From Emmonsiellopsis sp. PD_33 (taxonomy: Eukaryota > Ascomycota > Eurotiomycetes > Onygenales > Ajellomycetaceae): 64,000 nucleotides of DNA. Within the stretch, counting starts at the first letter, position 1, and each line of letters starts with the position of its first letter. Both the position numbers and the translations under genes were made by a program. The stretch spans positions 1 through 64,000 of the forward strand of contig JANTQF010000024.1 in the NCBI GenBank assembly GCA_032988165.1, given 5' to 3'. This document shows positions 22,953 to 35,911 of this stretch, piece after piece. Below the pieces are notes generated by a model, which saw only the letters and a program-made list of their open reading frames with translations, did not search any database and was not told the DNA's origin.

Positions 22953-23701
22953 ATGGCTCCAAAGGTCGCAGTCGTGTTTGTATGTACATATTCCCACCCC
23001 CATTGTGCGCCCTTTTTGCTAACCTTACCCGCAGTACTCTCTCTACGGCCATATCGCCCAGATGGCAGAGGCTGAGAAGAAGGGTGTCGAAGAAGCTGGT
23101 GGGCATGCAGATATCTACCAGATTGCCGAGACTCTCCCCGAAGACGTCCTGAAGCAAATGGGTGCGCCTCCCAAACGTGACTACCCAATTGCCACACCAC
23201 AGACCCTTCTCGAGTATGATGCCTATCTCTTTGGCATCCCCACTCGCTTTGGCAACTTCCCTGCCCAGTGGAAGACCTTCTGGGATGCTACAGTCGGTTT
23301 GTGGGTATCCGGTGGCTACCATGGCAAAAAAGCCGGCATCTTCGTCTCCACTGCTAGTCTTGGTGGTGGCCAGGAGTCCACTGGCATAGCTGCCATGAGC
23401 ACTCTCGTCCACCACGGTATTACATTTGTGCCGCTTGGATATGCGAAGGCTATGTCCCAGCTCTGCAACGTAAAGGAGGTTCACGGGGGAAGTCCATGGG
23501 GAGCCGGTACCTTGGTAAGCGGATAGTCTTTTCGAGACTCTCTTTTTTGTTTCTCTATTTAACTGCCACGGGCCCCCGCTAAGCTAACTAATTGGCGAAC
23601 AATAGGCCGATAGCGATGGCAGCCGGCAACCTACTGAGCCCGAGCTTGAGGTGGCCAGGATCCAGGGTAAAACGTTCTACGAGCATATCAGCCAATTGTG
23701 A
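22953..23701 (+). CDS. WrbA-type NAD(P)H:quinone oxidoreductase (flavodoxin-like)
   Basis: FMN enzyme that reduces quinones to hydroquinones by two electrons, avoiding semiquinone radicals. Three exons (22953-22979, 23035-23514, 23606-23701) give 200 residues, the normal WrbA/Ycp4/Alt a 7 length. The N-terminal strand MAPKVAVVF joins across the first intron to YSLYGHIAQMA, the FMN phosphate loop. The core has GIPTRFGNFPAQWKTFWD and the glycine-rich STASLGGGQESTG loop, followed by the conserved MSTLVHHGI segment. The usual C-terminal ARIQGKTFYEHI helix is present. It could be a housekeeping gene caught inside the cluster, or could serve it by recycling quinones made by the monooxygenase and laccase. 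Confidence 0.95.
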
Positions 23702-25558
23702 CTACATGGCGACGAAGCCACGCTTACCGACAAACTGATTGGCCAGCGGGATATAGCTGATCCAGATCCGCCTGGGCAGAAGGGGACCCCAGACTGGAAG
23801 CCAGGGACAAGGGAGGAGAAGCAGGGTCCGTGTGGATTGCCAAGATGTAACATACTTTAGTGGTAGTTGCGCAACTTTTAGCTGCATGGAACTTTTTTAA
23901 CTTTTCCGAGAAATACCCTGTTATCGGCATTTTGTTGAGCTCAGACCGGGTATCACAGTACCAGCAGAGATTCGGAGAGCTGAATCGAGCGCTAGCAAGG
24001 GGGGTGAGAACCTTGATAACTTTCGCCTCTCTAATCTGACTTGGCATCTCACTGTGGAGCAGCTAGCTAACATAACTAATTAACTAACTCCCCCCACGCG
24101 GGCCGTGCCATAGTTAGTTAGACAGTTCCTTCAGAAGGGGGAGGTTGCTGCATCCAAAATAGTCCCGTTGAGATATTATTAGCCTACGCTATGTAGTAAC
24201 TCCAGCGCATACAACTCCCCAGCAGCTCTTCAGCACTACGCCATATACCATTAGTTACATTCCTTTCATCTTATGTTGCCCTCTTTCCACCTTCGGAGAT
24301 TTAATAGTCTCATTGGATCATCATTAGTATGTATGAAAACCCAAGATGCAGATAGCTCAATTGGACATCTCCTCATCTCTCTACACTATTAACTACATTA
24401 AGTTCTCTGATAGCACCATACGATTAATAAGAACACCGGCTCCTTTCAACACAACCTCGTTTCAATACGGCGTTCGCTCGAGTAAACGGCTTCTGTGAGA
24501 ATCGAACTACTCCGTAGACCAATAAGGATTAACTCCTCGGTTCCGACCCTGGTCGCATAATTCCGCAAATATAGCCAGTTTAGATTTATAAGCTCTGGAG
24601 AATTCTTATGCAGGAGAATTGTGCCTCGAGATCTGTGCTGATGAATCTTCGACCTCCACTAATAAGGTTACCCCTTTTCAACAGCGCCTCGTCTCGCCTC
24701 TCTCCCCGGCCTTGGCAGGCTGGGCTGGGCAACACTGTTTTAAAGCACGTCATGCGTTGTGGAGACGAAACTTTTTCTCTGGTCCCTTCAAGTTTCCTTC
24801 TCGTATCCGTCGCACTCACTTTATCCCGTCTATGATGCGGAGATAAAAAGAATTCTGGCAGAAAAGACGGCCTTGAGCCTGATGAATAGCTATCACCACA
24901 CATTTGGCACAAGGGCTCAACAACGGACGAGTCCACGATTAGCCCTCTTTAGGCTTTGATAAAGGCTAACTTATACGAGACCGAACCTCTCGAGGCTCTC
25001 GTCTCCAAGCCTCTTCGCACTATTCTGACTTTGAACATTCCTCTCGGCCTCCAAAGTCAAAAGGAGCAAGCATTTGCACGCCAAATTTTCTAATACGAGG
25101 CCACGAGCCAATGTTTCATGAATTGCTCACCTTGTTCATCTTGTTCCTTGACCAAGATGGAATCAGCTAAACATGGATGGATACGAGCATGGCAAAAAGA
25201 AACGAAACGCTCCGCGGCGAAGATTCTCAGGGACCGTTCTCGATGAAAGATAATCTCTTACGAGACATTAGCGCCTGAAGAGAGAGAGAGTCTATCAGTC
25301 TACCATGTCTTGCCTTTTCCTCCTTTTCCCAAAAGAGCGCCAGTGGAGGAGAGGAATAGGGGCACTTCAGCGGACTGGTTTACCGGGCCAAGAGATGGGT
25401 GTTGAGCATGGCTGGAGGGAAAGATGGATTAGGGGCTTATATTTAAAAGCTCAGGAGGCTCCCGTACCGTCCCTTGAAAGTATATTCACTCCGTGCAAAT
25501 CACCATTACTTCGAAAGAAACCCCTCGTTCAAACACGGTGCCCCGTTGACCGCCCGCA
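23702..25558. other. 1.9-kb non-coding stretch upstream of the laccase gene
   Basis: A+T-rich, with many short TTAG/CTAA-type repeats around 24061-24120 (TAACTAACT and AGTTAGTTA about 30 bp apart). I see no protein-coding frame. It may contain decayed mobile DNA, but no terminal repeats or transposase pieces were recognised. It carries one minus-strand copy of GGCGARWCGA at 24689-24698. Confidence 0.4.
24689..24698 (-). promoter_or_regulatory. GGCGARWCGA motif copy (upstream of laccase)
   Basis: Reads GGCGAGACGA on the minus strand. It lies about 860 bp upstream of the laccase ATG, rather far for a fungal promoter element. Part of the six-copy set confined to the cluster. Confidence 0.3.
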
Positions 25559-27456
25559 ATGGGTTTCTCTGTTGCCTTTTATACTTTCCTGCTCACCTTC
25601 GCGGTTACAGTTTGGAGCAAAACCGTCTCTTATCAACTGGAGCTTACCTGGGAAAAGCACAACCCAGATGGCTTCCTCCGGGATATGATCCTCATAAATG
25701 GGCAATTCCCTGGCCCACGGTTGGAAATGGACCAGGGGGATGAGGTCGACGTCGTGGTTGTGAACTCTATGCCGTTTGATACTTCTATCCATTTCCACGG
25801 TACGTATCTCTCGGGTATCATAGACCGACTTAGGCATGTATTGACATATGCGGCGTTAAGGAATTGAGCAATTGCGGACAATGTGGTCAGATGGATCCCC
25901 CGGAGTGACACAACGGCCCATCCATGCCGGGAAATCATTCTTGTATAAGTGGGTTGCTACTGAGTACGGCAGTTACTGGTATCACTCCCATTCAAGGGGC
26001 CAGATCGATGATGGGCTTATTGGGCCAATCTTGGTCCGCCCTGACCCTTCTTTACCATTACCTTTAGCAGCTATCAGCAGTGACTCCTCTGAAGTTACCG
26101 CAATGGCCGCGGCATTGCAGGAGTCAAAGTCTATGCTGGTTGGGGACTGGACCCATGAAGTGTCGAGTGATGTTTGGGAGGTTGCAAAGGCATCAGGAGT
26201 TGATTTGATATGCCCTGACAGTATTCTCATCAATGGGAAAGGATCGGTGACTTGTCCAACTCCCGAAGAGCTGGCTGATCCAGGGCCGTTGGCGCCCATT
26301 CTTGGAAACCAAAGCCTGACGGCTAAGGGGTGTGTGGCCCTTTTTTGTTCTTGTTTTTTCTTCCTTGGTCTCGACATAGCTAACAGATAGTAGATGTCTT
26401 CCTCCTGATAATGCACTAGGTCAGGGAGACTTCCCCCATGACTACACCAAGTTGCCGGACGAATACTTTTATATTTGCAACAGTACCCAGGGGGCAAGCG
26501 AAATCATTGAAGTTGCCGCAGACCAGACCTGGATAAGTTTTGACTGGATTTCTCATGCTGGAATGGACGCATTGGCCATCTCAATTGACGAACATCCAAT
26601 GCTGGTATATGCAGTTGATGGCCGATTTATTGAACCCTACGAAGTCGATTCACTCGTCATTGATCCCGGTGCGAGATATTCTGTGATGGTTAAGGTGGAT
26701 AAACACAACGGACGAAAGTATGCGATTCGAGTCAACAATAAAGGCGCCAATCAAGTTCTGGGAGGCACTGCAATCCTATCATATACAGGAGAGCCTGACG
26801 ATACACCATCAGAACCCTTTATTGATAGATTTGGCTATCTACTCTCGCCAGACTTTGTCGAGTTTCAGGACGCAGAGGCCATTCCGTTTCCACCAATTGC
26901 TCCAGGAACAAATGTCAACCAAACCTTCATCTTTGACATCGGTCGCTGGGGAGCCTCCTATCTTTGGACAGTAAACGGAATAGCAAGATATCCCGATCTC
27001 GACTGGGCCGAAGATCTGGAACCAATCCTTTTCGATCCATCTACAGCCAACCCCAACGTCACCATTGAGACCTACAACGACACCTGGGTTGATCTCGTCT
27101 TTCGCGCAAATCCGATCAATCCTCCTCACCCGGTGCACAAGCATTCGAACAAAGTTTTCGTTATCGGACGTGGAGACGGACCATTCGAGTATAGCACCGT
27201 GGCCGAAGCCATGGCTGAAATTCCTGAAAATTTCGATCTACAGAGTCCCCTTTTGAGAGACACGTGGATCCCTCCCCCGGCGGCCACTGGACCAACCTGG
27301 ACAGCTGTAAGGTACCATGTGGTAAACCCGGGGCCTAGCTTTTTGCACTGCCATATCCAGCTCCATTTGGCAGGGGGGATGGCACTGGTCATGTTGGACG
27401 GGGTTGATGCTTGGCCGGTCGTTCCCCCCGAGTACCTGAATGGGAACGGGATGTGA
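25559..27456 (+). CDS. Secreted laccase-like multicopper oxidase
   Basis: Oxidises phenols by one electron and reduces O2 to water, often coupling phenols into dimers. Three exons (25559-25799, 25861-26329, 26394-27456) give 590 residues. A signal peptide occupies about residues 1-20. All four copper-binding blocks are intact and in order: HFHG (its Gly codon split by the first intron), WYHSHSRGQ, HPVHKHS, and HCHIQLHLAGGM carrying the T1 Cys with Leu in the axial region. Several N-glycosylation sequons are present, consistent with secretion. The three cupredoxin domains have normal spacing. Ascomycete cluster laccases commonly dimerise or polymerise aromatic polyketides, so an aromatic product of the neighbouring NR-PKS is a plausible substrate. 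Confidence 0.93.
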
Positions 27457-27921
27457 GGTGGGTCTGATGATCTAAGTTGATTCTTCCGTCTCTGAACTCT
27501 GCAGAAGGAGACAGATCAGCGATTCAGGTAGCCTACAAAAAAACTTTTTTTAGATCTAGGAAATTTTTTAGATTAGATGAGAGCTCTTGGATTGCAATCA
27601 TTTGGTCACAGCTACTGGATACGTTTATTCCAAATAGATCTTTCAATTCCTACTATGTATATAAAACGACATTCTCACCGTCTAGAAACCCTCTCTTCCA
27701 TTAACTAGATACCAGGGCATGCTTAACCCCACCTCACCATTCACAGGTTCCATGAGTCCAATACGACCCTAAAAAAGCAAATCCCTCTACTGACTACTAC
27801 CTTCCAGACACACCTTCCATAAGATAGTCTATTACCGGAGAAAAGACCTTGAATACCCATCTAATTGTGAATTCGCCCCACGCCCCACACCAGCTTCCTT
27901 ATCTCCTGAATGGAGTGGCTT

Positions 27922-27953
27922 CACTACTACTGCTGCTGCTACTACTACTACTG
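27922..27953. repeat. CTA/CTG trinucleotide repeat
   Basis: About ten consecutive CTN triplets (ACT/GCT blocks) in non-coding DNA; a simple microsatellite. Confidence 0.7.
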
Positions 27954-28116
27954 CGGGTTTGGGCCTTTAAGGGAGAGCTGTCGTGTCGCTTTGCTGATAA
28001 TTTTTTTGGTTACCATGAATGAATAACTAGCTAGTTGATTCGGTAGGGAAAGTCGAATCGAAGACGGAGGTTAATGATAGGGCTGGCCAGGGGGGGACTA
28101 AACACGTAGATGGCAG

Positions 28117-28126
28117 GGCGAAACGA
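28117..28126 (+). promoter_or_regulatory. GGCGARWCGA motif copy (between laccase and NR-PKS)
   Basis: Reads GGCGAAACGA and continues with G, matching the copy at 35840-35849 over 11 bases. Located downstream of both neighbours. Confidence 0.25.
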
Positions 28127-29036
28127 GGTTGTCGGGAACTAAATTTTATGTCTACCGGCGTCTTAGATGATAACTTTAACTATTTCATCAAGGAGCTAGG
28201 TATCATCGTGAAGCTAGTTAGTTAAAAGCCCGCTTCTTCACCATTCTTATTTAGTTAGTTGGCTATCAAGGCTAGCCAGCCATGCAATTCTCAACACGTC
28301 TTTTCAACCGGGCCTGGACCCGGAAAAATTAGAGAGATGACACCATCGACCAGAAGGCCATTCTTCAGGAAAATTCCGTCTAGTTTAGTAAGTTTGCTAG
28401 GAAATGGCTTGGAGGATCGCGAATTAACGTATCTCCGCCGAGGCTTCCAAAGGGTCTGTGGTAGTTACTAGTATCCCGCGTCCGGCTTTCCACCTTAGTT
28501 ACACGGGATATTATACTTAGAGGCAATCTTGTTTGATCCCGAAGGGTCCAAGTTCACTTTGGTTTCATGCTGGTTTCTCACGGTTATGCCCAGTCAGTTA
28601 TGGGCACCTATTCTGCAATTCTTGCCTTCAAGTTCCTTTCTACTCTAGTTTTACTTATTCTGATATTTGCCATACCTATATATTTCTAGAAAGCATAGAT
28701 AGCATTATACTGCGTAGAATGATATTCCAGTTTTGAATGAATTGGGCGTTATTCGGGTTGCACAGTTTTATTATTGTTCATTTTGTCAACTATTTAGTTC
28801 TGAAAATATAGGGGTTTGAACATATATATTCTGCTAACAATGTCTAAAGTCCCTACTTTCTCCAAACATTACATAGTTCAACGAATGTATTACCATGAGA
28901 GATAACAATATAAAGAAACAAGAGACAAGGAATAAAAAATGAGACAAACCAAGCTGAAATATATGCCTAGATTTACGGCACTGAATCTCGGGGTCGGGAG
29001 TCGAGTCAACTATGGGTCACATGACCGCGGATCCGA

Positions 29037-32000
29037 CTACAACGCGCACTTGCTGATCGCGTCTCTCATCACTCGACCCAACTCAGACACCTGGATGAAG
29101 AACGAATGTTAGTAGCTTTTGAACCATAATGACCGAGAACAAAACAGTTACGTACCTGCGGCGGTGTCATGATCGAGAAATGGTCTCCCTCCACCTTGAA
29201 ACTTTCCAGCTTAGGCCCCGCGAGTGCCTCCCACCCATCCATGCTGAAGCCATGCGACGATGGATACAACCACGCGTCCAGGTTGAGCGATTGAGTACCG
29301 TTGGCTCCGTTGATTTCCTTCGGTAGCAGCGGCTCTGTGGCCCAGATGATGAACGTCGCGTCGGGGTGGCTACCAGGCTTCATGGCGATCGGATCCAGCT
29401 TGCTAAAGCACGTTACAGTGCTCAACATGTGTCGTTTGAGCCGCATAGATGGCACAGAACCTTCTTCGAAGTTGCGATCTATGCCAATTAACATCCCAAT
29501 CCGATCTATGATCTCCATCGATGGCGGCGTCACGACGCTCCGGTCATAGTCGCGGGGTCCAGATATGTCGATTATGATCAGACCCAGGACTCTCTCCCCT
29601 TCGTTGAGAAGCCGGCGCGCAACCTCGTAGGAGAATATCCCACCGGCAGACCAGCCGCCGAGCAAATATGGTCCATGAGGCTGCTTCGCGCGAATTGCCG
29701 CATAGTACAGGTCGGCCGCTTCGTTGAAGCTGCAAGTGAAGTTTTCCGGATCCTGTGCCCAAGGCGACTCAACTGCGAAGACTGGGAGATCTTCCCCGAG
29801 TTTGGGAAGATGGATATATGCCGCTGCGGATCCGGCACCGTCAACGATCAAGAACAAAGGTTTTTGAGTAGTGGACCCTGCGGAACCCTGCATCAAAATA
29901 ACGTTGCAACCTCGAGCCCCGTTGATGGCATCCAAGCCAACTGCCTTCGTTCCATTTGTCACTGCATCGCCGTTGACAACGACATTAGAATTATTCCTTT
30001 CGGCTATCTTCATTGCTCGCTGAGCATCTTGAAGTGTGGGATGCTCGAGAAGAAATGAAGCCGACAAATCAACCCCCGTTGTCTCCCGTACCGCAGCCAT
30101 AATTGAAATACTCATCAGGGAGTCAACTCCAACTTCACTGAAGAACATATCCGGTGTCAGTTCGTTCTCTGACATCCCGGTTTCCTCAACCAGCTTCTCA
30201 AGGAACACGGAAATAAGCGAGCTGGTCTGTACACCTGTTCCGTTTGAAGCCATGCCATTTGCCGGGGATGAAGCGGGTCCTGATGAGAGTTCGGCATATC
30301 CATTCACCTGCGAACTATTTCCCGAAACATTCTTATTTTGATTGCCGACCTTAATGGTTTGTGGAGGGTCCGCCTGGCCGAGCACACGATGGAGAGTTTT
30401 CCGGGACATCTTGCGGAAGCGGCAGCCTTCCATTGATCCAACTATGTATCCTTCGTGAAGCATGTACACATGTGCCAGGTACGTATTGGTTTCTTTTTCA
30501 TACTCGGTGTAAGCATAGCATTGGTAGCTGATATCCGGAGAGAAATCTCGACCCATCATCTCCATCTTCCCTACATGCATGGCGATATAGATGCTATCGT
30601 CGGATATATTGGGATTGCCATTGAGTAGGAATCCTGTCAAATGAGCGAGAGCGTCCATCCAATATGGGGATAATGTGAACCTCTGATCTGCCCTTGTCTC
30701 GTCGAGCGGCGGAATCCGAACTGTGGCAACAGCCTCGGTGAAGTCTCTGTTGACGATGGCTTGTTGAACGCCTTCATATACACCACTGTACGTCATGAGA
30801 GTTGAAAATAACTTGTAAAATATCCTCGTTTGGATATGGCTGGCAAGTCCTAATTTTGCAGCCCTTAGGAGCTTGCTAATCTTTGGTCCTATAGACTCGA
30901 GCAGGGTCTGTCGCTTTGCATCGGTGGCATTCTCGTCCTGAATATGAATGCCACACCTCCCTAAAATGGTAGACGCTGAGTTGGTGTGGTCCATGAACGA
31001 TACCATGAAGTCGCCATTCGGTTGTTTTTCTTTCTGAATGTTGATGTGAACAATTTTCTGACTGTCGGCCGTCGGCACAATGGGGTGATCCATCTGTATA
31101 TCTAGGACAGAGAATGATGGAAATGGGTCAGAGAGATCGCCGTTAGTCAAGAGATATCGCACTGCTGTCATGGCCATATCGCTGTACGCCCCTGCGGGGC
31201 AAAGGGGGATTCCTGACAATCTATGACCCTCAATGATCTGTAGTAGCGATGGATCTGACATGTTTGATGAGAAAACAGCAGATTGCTCTCGTTCGTGTTT
31301 CTCCACGAGGCTATGGAGGCAAGTCGAAATAAATTTCGACCCAGGCGATTTCTCCTGTGATATCCCATTGGGTTGTTCCAGCGCTCGTTGATTGTCCGTG
31401 CTCCATGTTAGCCAGAACTCCCTCGTGTCGAAGGCGTATTTTGGCAAATCAATATGTGACAAACAGTGGTGGAAGTCTCGATGGTATTCGCTCCAGCGAA
31501 TAGGTTTGTGGGCCTTGTAGGCAGCAGAAACCACGTTGGACACGGTTTTCCAATCGTCGTCCCCACCTTTGAGGGAATGTAGAGCATTGGCGGAGGGAAT
31601 GTTGGTGTTGGAGCGGAGAATCCCAAGGCAGGTAGGATTTGGCCCAATCTCAAGCCAAAGCGCGGTTGAATCTGCGAGTTGCTGGGAGACGCAAGTCTCA
31701 ATGGCCTGCTCAAATTTCACGGACTCTCTTGTGTGTCGAACGAGGTAGTCACTCCCTAGCATGTTGCTTTCGGTGAGCAGGCCGCCTAGAAGAGTCGAGA
31801 CCATCGCCACTTTGGGCGTGTTAAATTTGAGGCCTTGCGCGACTCGTCGGAGTTCTGGAAGTATGACGTCCATTTGGTGAGAGTGCATCGCATATGGTAT
31901 GTCAAGCAGTTTATACTTCATTCGATGTTCTTTGACGACACCCTCGAGCCGTTTAATTTCTGGACGATCGCCGCTAAAAACAACCATTCCAGGACTGTTC

Positions 32001-35000
32001 CAGCAGGCCACTTCGCATGCTCCCAAGTTTTCCTCAGAGAGAAGCTGCGAGATCTGATCGACTGTTCCGGAGACCGAAACCATTGCGTGCGATCCTGGGG
32101 TGCAGAGGCTTTGGATAAGCTGTGCACGCTTGCCAGTGAGATACATCACATCATTCGCGGAGAGAACTCCTGCAGCATAGAGAGCGGCATATTCTCCAAT
32201 GCTATGACCGATCACAAAGTCCGGTTGAATGCCCCAATTTCTCCAGAGGTCCACCAGCGCAATTTCAAGGGCGACGAGAGCCAAATGGAGCTGAATAGTG
32301 CTGGCTGTTCCCATCTCGACATCGGGATCGGCAATCAGCGGCACGAAGGAGGCGAATTCATGCGTATCACAAATTCGCTGCAGGTCATTGATTGTAGCTC
32401 GAAACTGAGGCAACGCCTTGAACAGGTCGCTGCCCATGCCTGCATAATGCCCCCCCTGGCCTGTAAAAAGAAAGACCACTGGCCGAGTGCTTTTCTGTTG
32501 GCTGACCTTTGGCGTGTTCCGACCCAAGTCCTTGGAAATGAGATCGATGATGTCCTGGATGCTACTTCCGCAGTAAGCGGACCTCAGTGAATGGTGCATC
32601 CGCCGTGCCGTGGTGGTATATGCGAGGCTAGCAAGGTCAATGGTCTCGATGTTGTCTGTCAGATGCTTAAGCAAACGTTGTCTGTTCTGCTCGAACGATG
32701 TGGGACTATGTGCTGAACAAGCAACGACATGGTATGAGCGAGGGTCAACCCCCTTATTTGGGGGTTGAGCGGGTTCCTCGAGCACAAAGCAACTATTACC
32801 GCCCTATCTCCTAGTTAGCTACTGCTGATGACTTGTACGCTGGGTTTGATACATACCGCGGCATCGAAATTGCTGACTAAAACATGTCGCTTCTGGCCCA
32901 GAACATGGCGAGAAAATGGCAGGATGTTCCCCGGAATCACGATTGAATCTCGCTCCAAGCAAGGGAACTTGCCCAATTTCTGAGGAACCCCCACCTGCGG
33001 CGGAATGACCTCTTTTTTGATAGTCAATGCAGCTTTTATGAGAGAAGTGATCCCTGATGCCTGCTATCTGTTAGTTATCGGTATTTGGTGGTGTCTGAGC
33101 TTAGAGAATGCAGTACTAACCGCTTCGGAGTGTCCCACGTTTGCTTTCACCGCACCAACAGCGACGGGGTAGTCCCGGCTGTCTGGTTGTCCGAACACAT
33201 TGGCAATGGACTCTAGTTCTGAGCCATCTCCGGCGGTGGTTCCAGTGCCATGCGCCTCGATGTAGCTGATCTCATGGGGTTCCAAACCTGCTTGTTTCAA
33301 AGCACTTCTGTATACGCGCTCCTGAGTCTCGCAGTGGGGCCGCGTTATTGACACGGTCTCTGCTGAATGATTTCTGGCATACCCTCGGATAACCGCGGTT
33401 ATATTGTCGTTATCTTGCAGAGCATCCTCCATCCGCTTTAACACCATCACCCCAACCGCTTCCGCTCGACAATATCCGTCGGCATCTTCACGAAATGTTT
33501 TGCAGCCGCCCGTTGGAGATAGAAACCCCCCTTTGCTCATAGCAGACTGCCAGAAGGGGGTGGCTATGATATTCGATCCACCAGCAATTGCTGTATCGCA
33601 GTCGCGGTTCAAAAGCGATCTGTACGCCATCCCCACCGCGGAAGCGGTTGAACCGCAGGCAGAATCCATGGAAAAAGTGGCACCTTCCCACTTGAAGTGA
33701 TGGTTAATACGTCCAGGCGTAAATGCTCTCTGGGTCCCTTGCACCATATATATGTCAACTCCAAGGGGTGGCTGCATTTCTCTCCAGTCGTCCATGCAGT
33801 CGCCAACGAATGTACTGATTCGTTTATTGTCCGTGGCCACGCTGCTATTGGTGGCGACCCCGGCGTCTTCTAGAGCTTCATACACAGCATGCATTAGTAG
33901 TCGTTGTCCAGGATCCATCTGGACAGCTTCTCGAGGGGAGACATTGAACATTTTGTGGTCGAAAAGGCCAGGATGCTCCAGAAAGCAACCCCATGCAGTG
34001 GTGATTGCATTTTTCTTAGCTCCTGTCTTATCGAAATATGCGTCGACGTCGAATCGGTCCGCGGGAATCTAGATGATGTCAATGTCTAGTCCTGTTTACT
34101 TGTTTTATTTTTATTTTTGGGCTGGATATTACCTTTTGGTGAAACTCTTGCCCCCTCATGATAGTTTCCCACAGCTCATCAACGCTATCCGAACCTGGAA
34201 ACCGACCTGCCATACCAATAATTGCGACCAATCCAGAACCTCCACGAATTTCAAGGTTCTGTGGAGCTGGAGGGTTGGTAACCATTTCTACTTGAAAACC
34301 CTGGGCGTGCAATGAGCGTCTCAAGAGCGGCTGGTAGTTTGAGACCCCAGGCACAAGAAGCGAGATTTCTTTGTCCTTTTCGAAGAAATATCCACCAGAC
34401 TTGAACAAACGTGTTGGGTTCAGGGGGCATTGGAAGATGTCTACAAGACATTCTTGAAGTAATTCTCGCAGGGTGTTACAAGCAACCGGCTTGTATTTGC
34501 TTCCCGAAATGAGCATATAGTTCGGTTTAACCTGCCTATTAAGAAGAGGGGAATCCCCCATGAGGCCAGCAATGTCCGGCATTGCAAGGTGAGGTGCATG
34601 CACAGCACCGAACAGCGGCAGAACCGCTATGTCGCTCCGTCGTAATGCCTCCGAGCTCTCCAGGATCCCTTTTAGCAGGGCTGGTGGGCCGAATACTGTA
34701 GCCCAAACATCTGCATTTATCCCGATATACGCTTGTCGATGTCGTGGAATGGCCTATGATGCTGGACTGTCAATTTTAATTGATACAGACCCCAGTTTGA
34801 GTGATGTGACGTACCTGAGCCCGATGATACTGGTCAAGAATTGAAGGGAGCTGAGGAACAATCTTGCCGAGTGCCGAAAATGCCCAACTTCCGGTGTCGT
34901 CCTCGATCTGTAATGATCGTCGTGATGTCGCTACACCAACTCTAACAGCTACTGTCACTATATAATTGGCGACTGCTATTAGCTCCGCGACATTTGTTGC

Positions 35001-35460
35001 GACAGCAGCGGTAGCAGCGGCAAGTAAACCGCCACAGATGCCAAATGCCACCAGTGGCGTTGCGCCTTCTTCAGCGTCTAGCAGCGAAGGATTGCTCTCT
35101 GCGTGTCTGCGAGTAGGGCTTGATTAATATTGAACACCTGGCATGGATTTGGTGTTGATCAGTGACATACAAAATTAAATCTCCGATCCGTGCTATGAAA
35201 ACCAATGCCATTTGGGCAATGCCAAACCGGTCATTGTTGGCCGAAAATGACTCGGCTAGCTCTTGGACGCTCTGAAATGAGCCGACGCTCTCTCGCTCCG
35301 TCGGCGTGAGCTTGATGAGTTCTAGTTGCACTGCATCTACTGTGCTCCGGAGGAAGGATTGAAGATTCTTCGAGTGACGAGATTTCTCGACGAGCCGGCG
35401 GATCATGGGAACTGGGGGATCCGTCTGGTCCCCAAAGAGGATAATACGTTGCGCCATCAT
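29037..35460 (-). CDS. Non-reducing polyketide synthase (SAT-KS-MAT-PT-ACP-TE)
   Basis: Iterative type-I PKS that takes a starter acyl chain, extends it with malonyl units, cyclises it to an aromatic ring and releases it. Seven exons (35460-35171, 35106-34815, 34753-34133, 34068-33121, 33060-32857, 32803-29156, 29090-29037) give 2018 residues. Active-site residues seen, with approximate positions: SAT Cys in GICGG (121), KS Cys in DSACGST (539) and the EAHGTGT His, MAT Ser in GHSIGEY (986), PT His in HRLSGIPLCP (1312) and PT Asp in YWMDALAH (1502), one ACP Ser in GVDSL (1680), and TE Ser in GWSAGG (1837). All are intact. A single ACP plus a TE, with an HR-PKS partner transcribed divergently, is the arrangement of resorcylic and dihydroxyphenylacetic acid lactone synthases. 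Whether the TE makes a macrolactone or a free acid cannot be read from sequence. Confidence 0.95.
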
Positions 35461-35764
35461 ATTGAGGCTATGCGACTACCAGCAAAGTGATCTTGAGATG
35501 CGCACCAAGAAGTGGGAAGTGGATGTATTGAGGCGATAATAAAGATCTACCTCTATACCGCTGCTGGAGATTTGCTTTGAAAAGGACAAGGGCTATTGTG
35601 GTATGTATGTCTTCCAACGGTTTGCCCAAATGTAACGTGAAGCATCGCATGCTAGAACTACTACAGCTACATCGCTACTACTATCGCCAACTATACCTCT
35701 GTTTTTACTCTTATCTTATTGAGTTTCATTCCTCTGCCGAGTGCTATGTGGCCTAGGCGGGCAA

Positions 35765-35774
35765 GGCGAGACGG
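35765..35774 (+). promoter_or_regulatory. GGCGARWCGA near-match (PKS promoter copy 1)
   Basis: Reads GGCGAGACGG, with the last base differing from the other copies. It is preceded by GCAA, as in copies 2 to 4. Confidence 0.35.
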
Positions 35775-35809
35775 TGAAAAGGGTGGAAGAACAGCGGGCA
35801 GAACAGCAA

Positions 35810-35819
35810 GGCGAATCGA
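35810..35819 (+). promoter_or_regulatory. GGCGARWCGA motif (PKS promoter copy 2)
   Basis: Reads GGCGAATCGA, identical to the OMT/FMO promoter copy. Confidence 0.4.
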
Positions 35820-35839
35820 GAATAGAGGCGGGAAGGCAA

Positions 35840-35849
35840 GGCGAAACGA
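35840..35849 (+). promoter_or_regulatory. GGCGARWCGA motif (PKS promoter copy 3)
   Basis: Reads GGCGAAACGA, 30 bp after copy 2 in the same orientation. Confidence 0.4.
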
Positions 35850-35911
35850 GCACGGCAGTTGGCAACAGGGGTAGAGCAACAGGGGGCGGGAAGACAGGGG
35901 TTGGCATGCAA

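Larger units (their letters stand above)
27457..29036. other. 1.6-kb non-coding stretch between laccase and NR-PKS
   Basis: Both flanking genes end here. A+T-rich, with repeated TTAGTTAG-like tracts and a CTA/CTG trinucleotide run. It contains one exact GGCGARWCGA copy (28117-28126) and a one-mismatch copy (28052-28061), an odd place for a promoter element unless an unrecognised transcript starts here. No gene seen. Confidence 0.4.

Noticed and set aside
24061..24120. TAACTAACT / AGTTAGTTA inverted short repeats as transposon ends
   Set aside because: Too short and simple; no target-site duplication or transposase fragment nearby.
31835..32590. 251-codon plus-strand frame
   Set aside because: Exactly antisense to the MAT domain of the NR-PKS, and its composition follows the mirror codons. 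A shadow frame.
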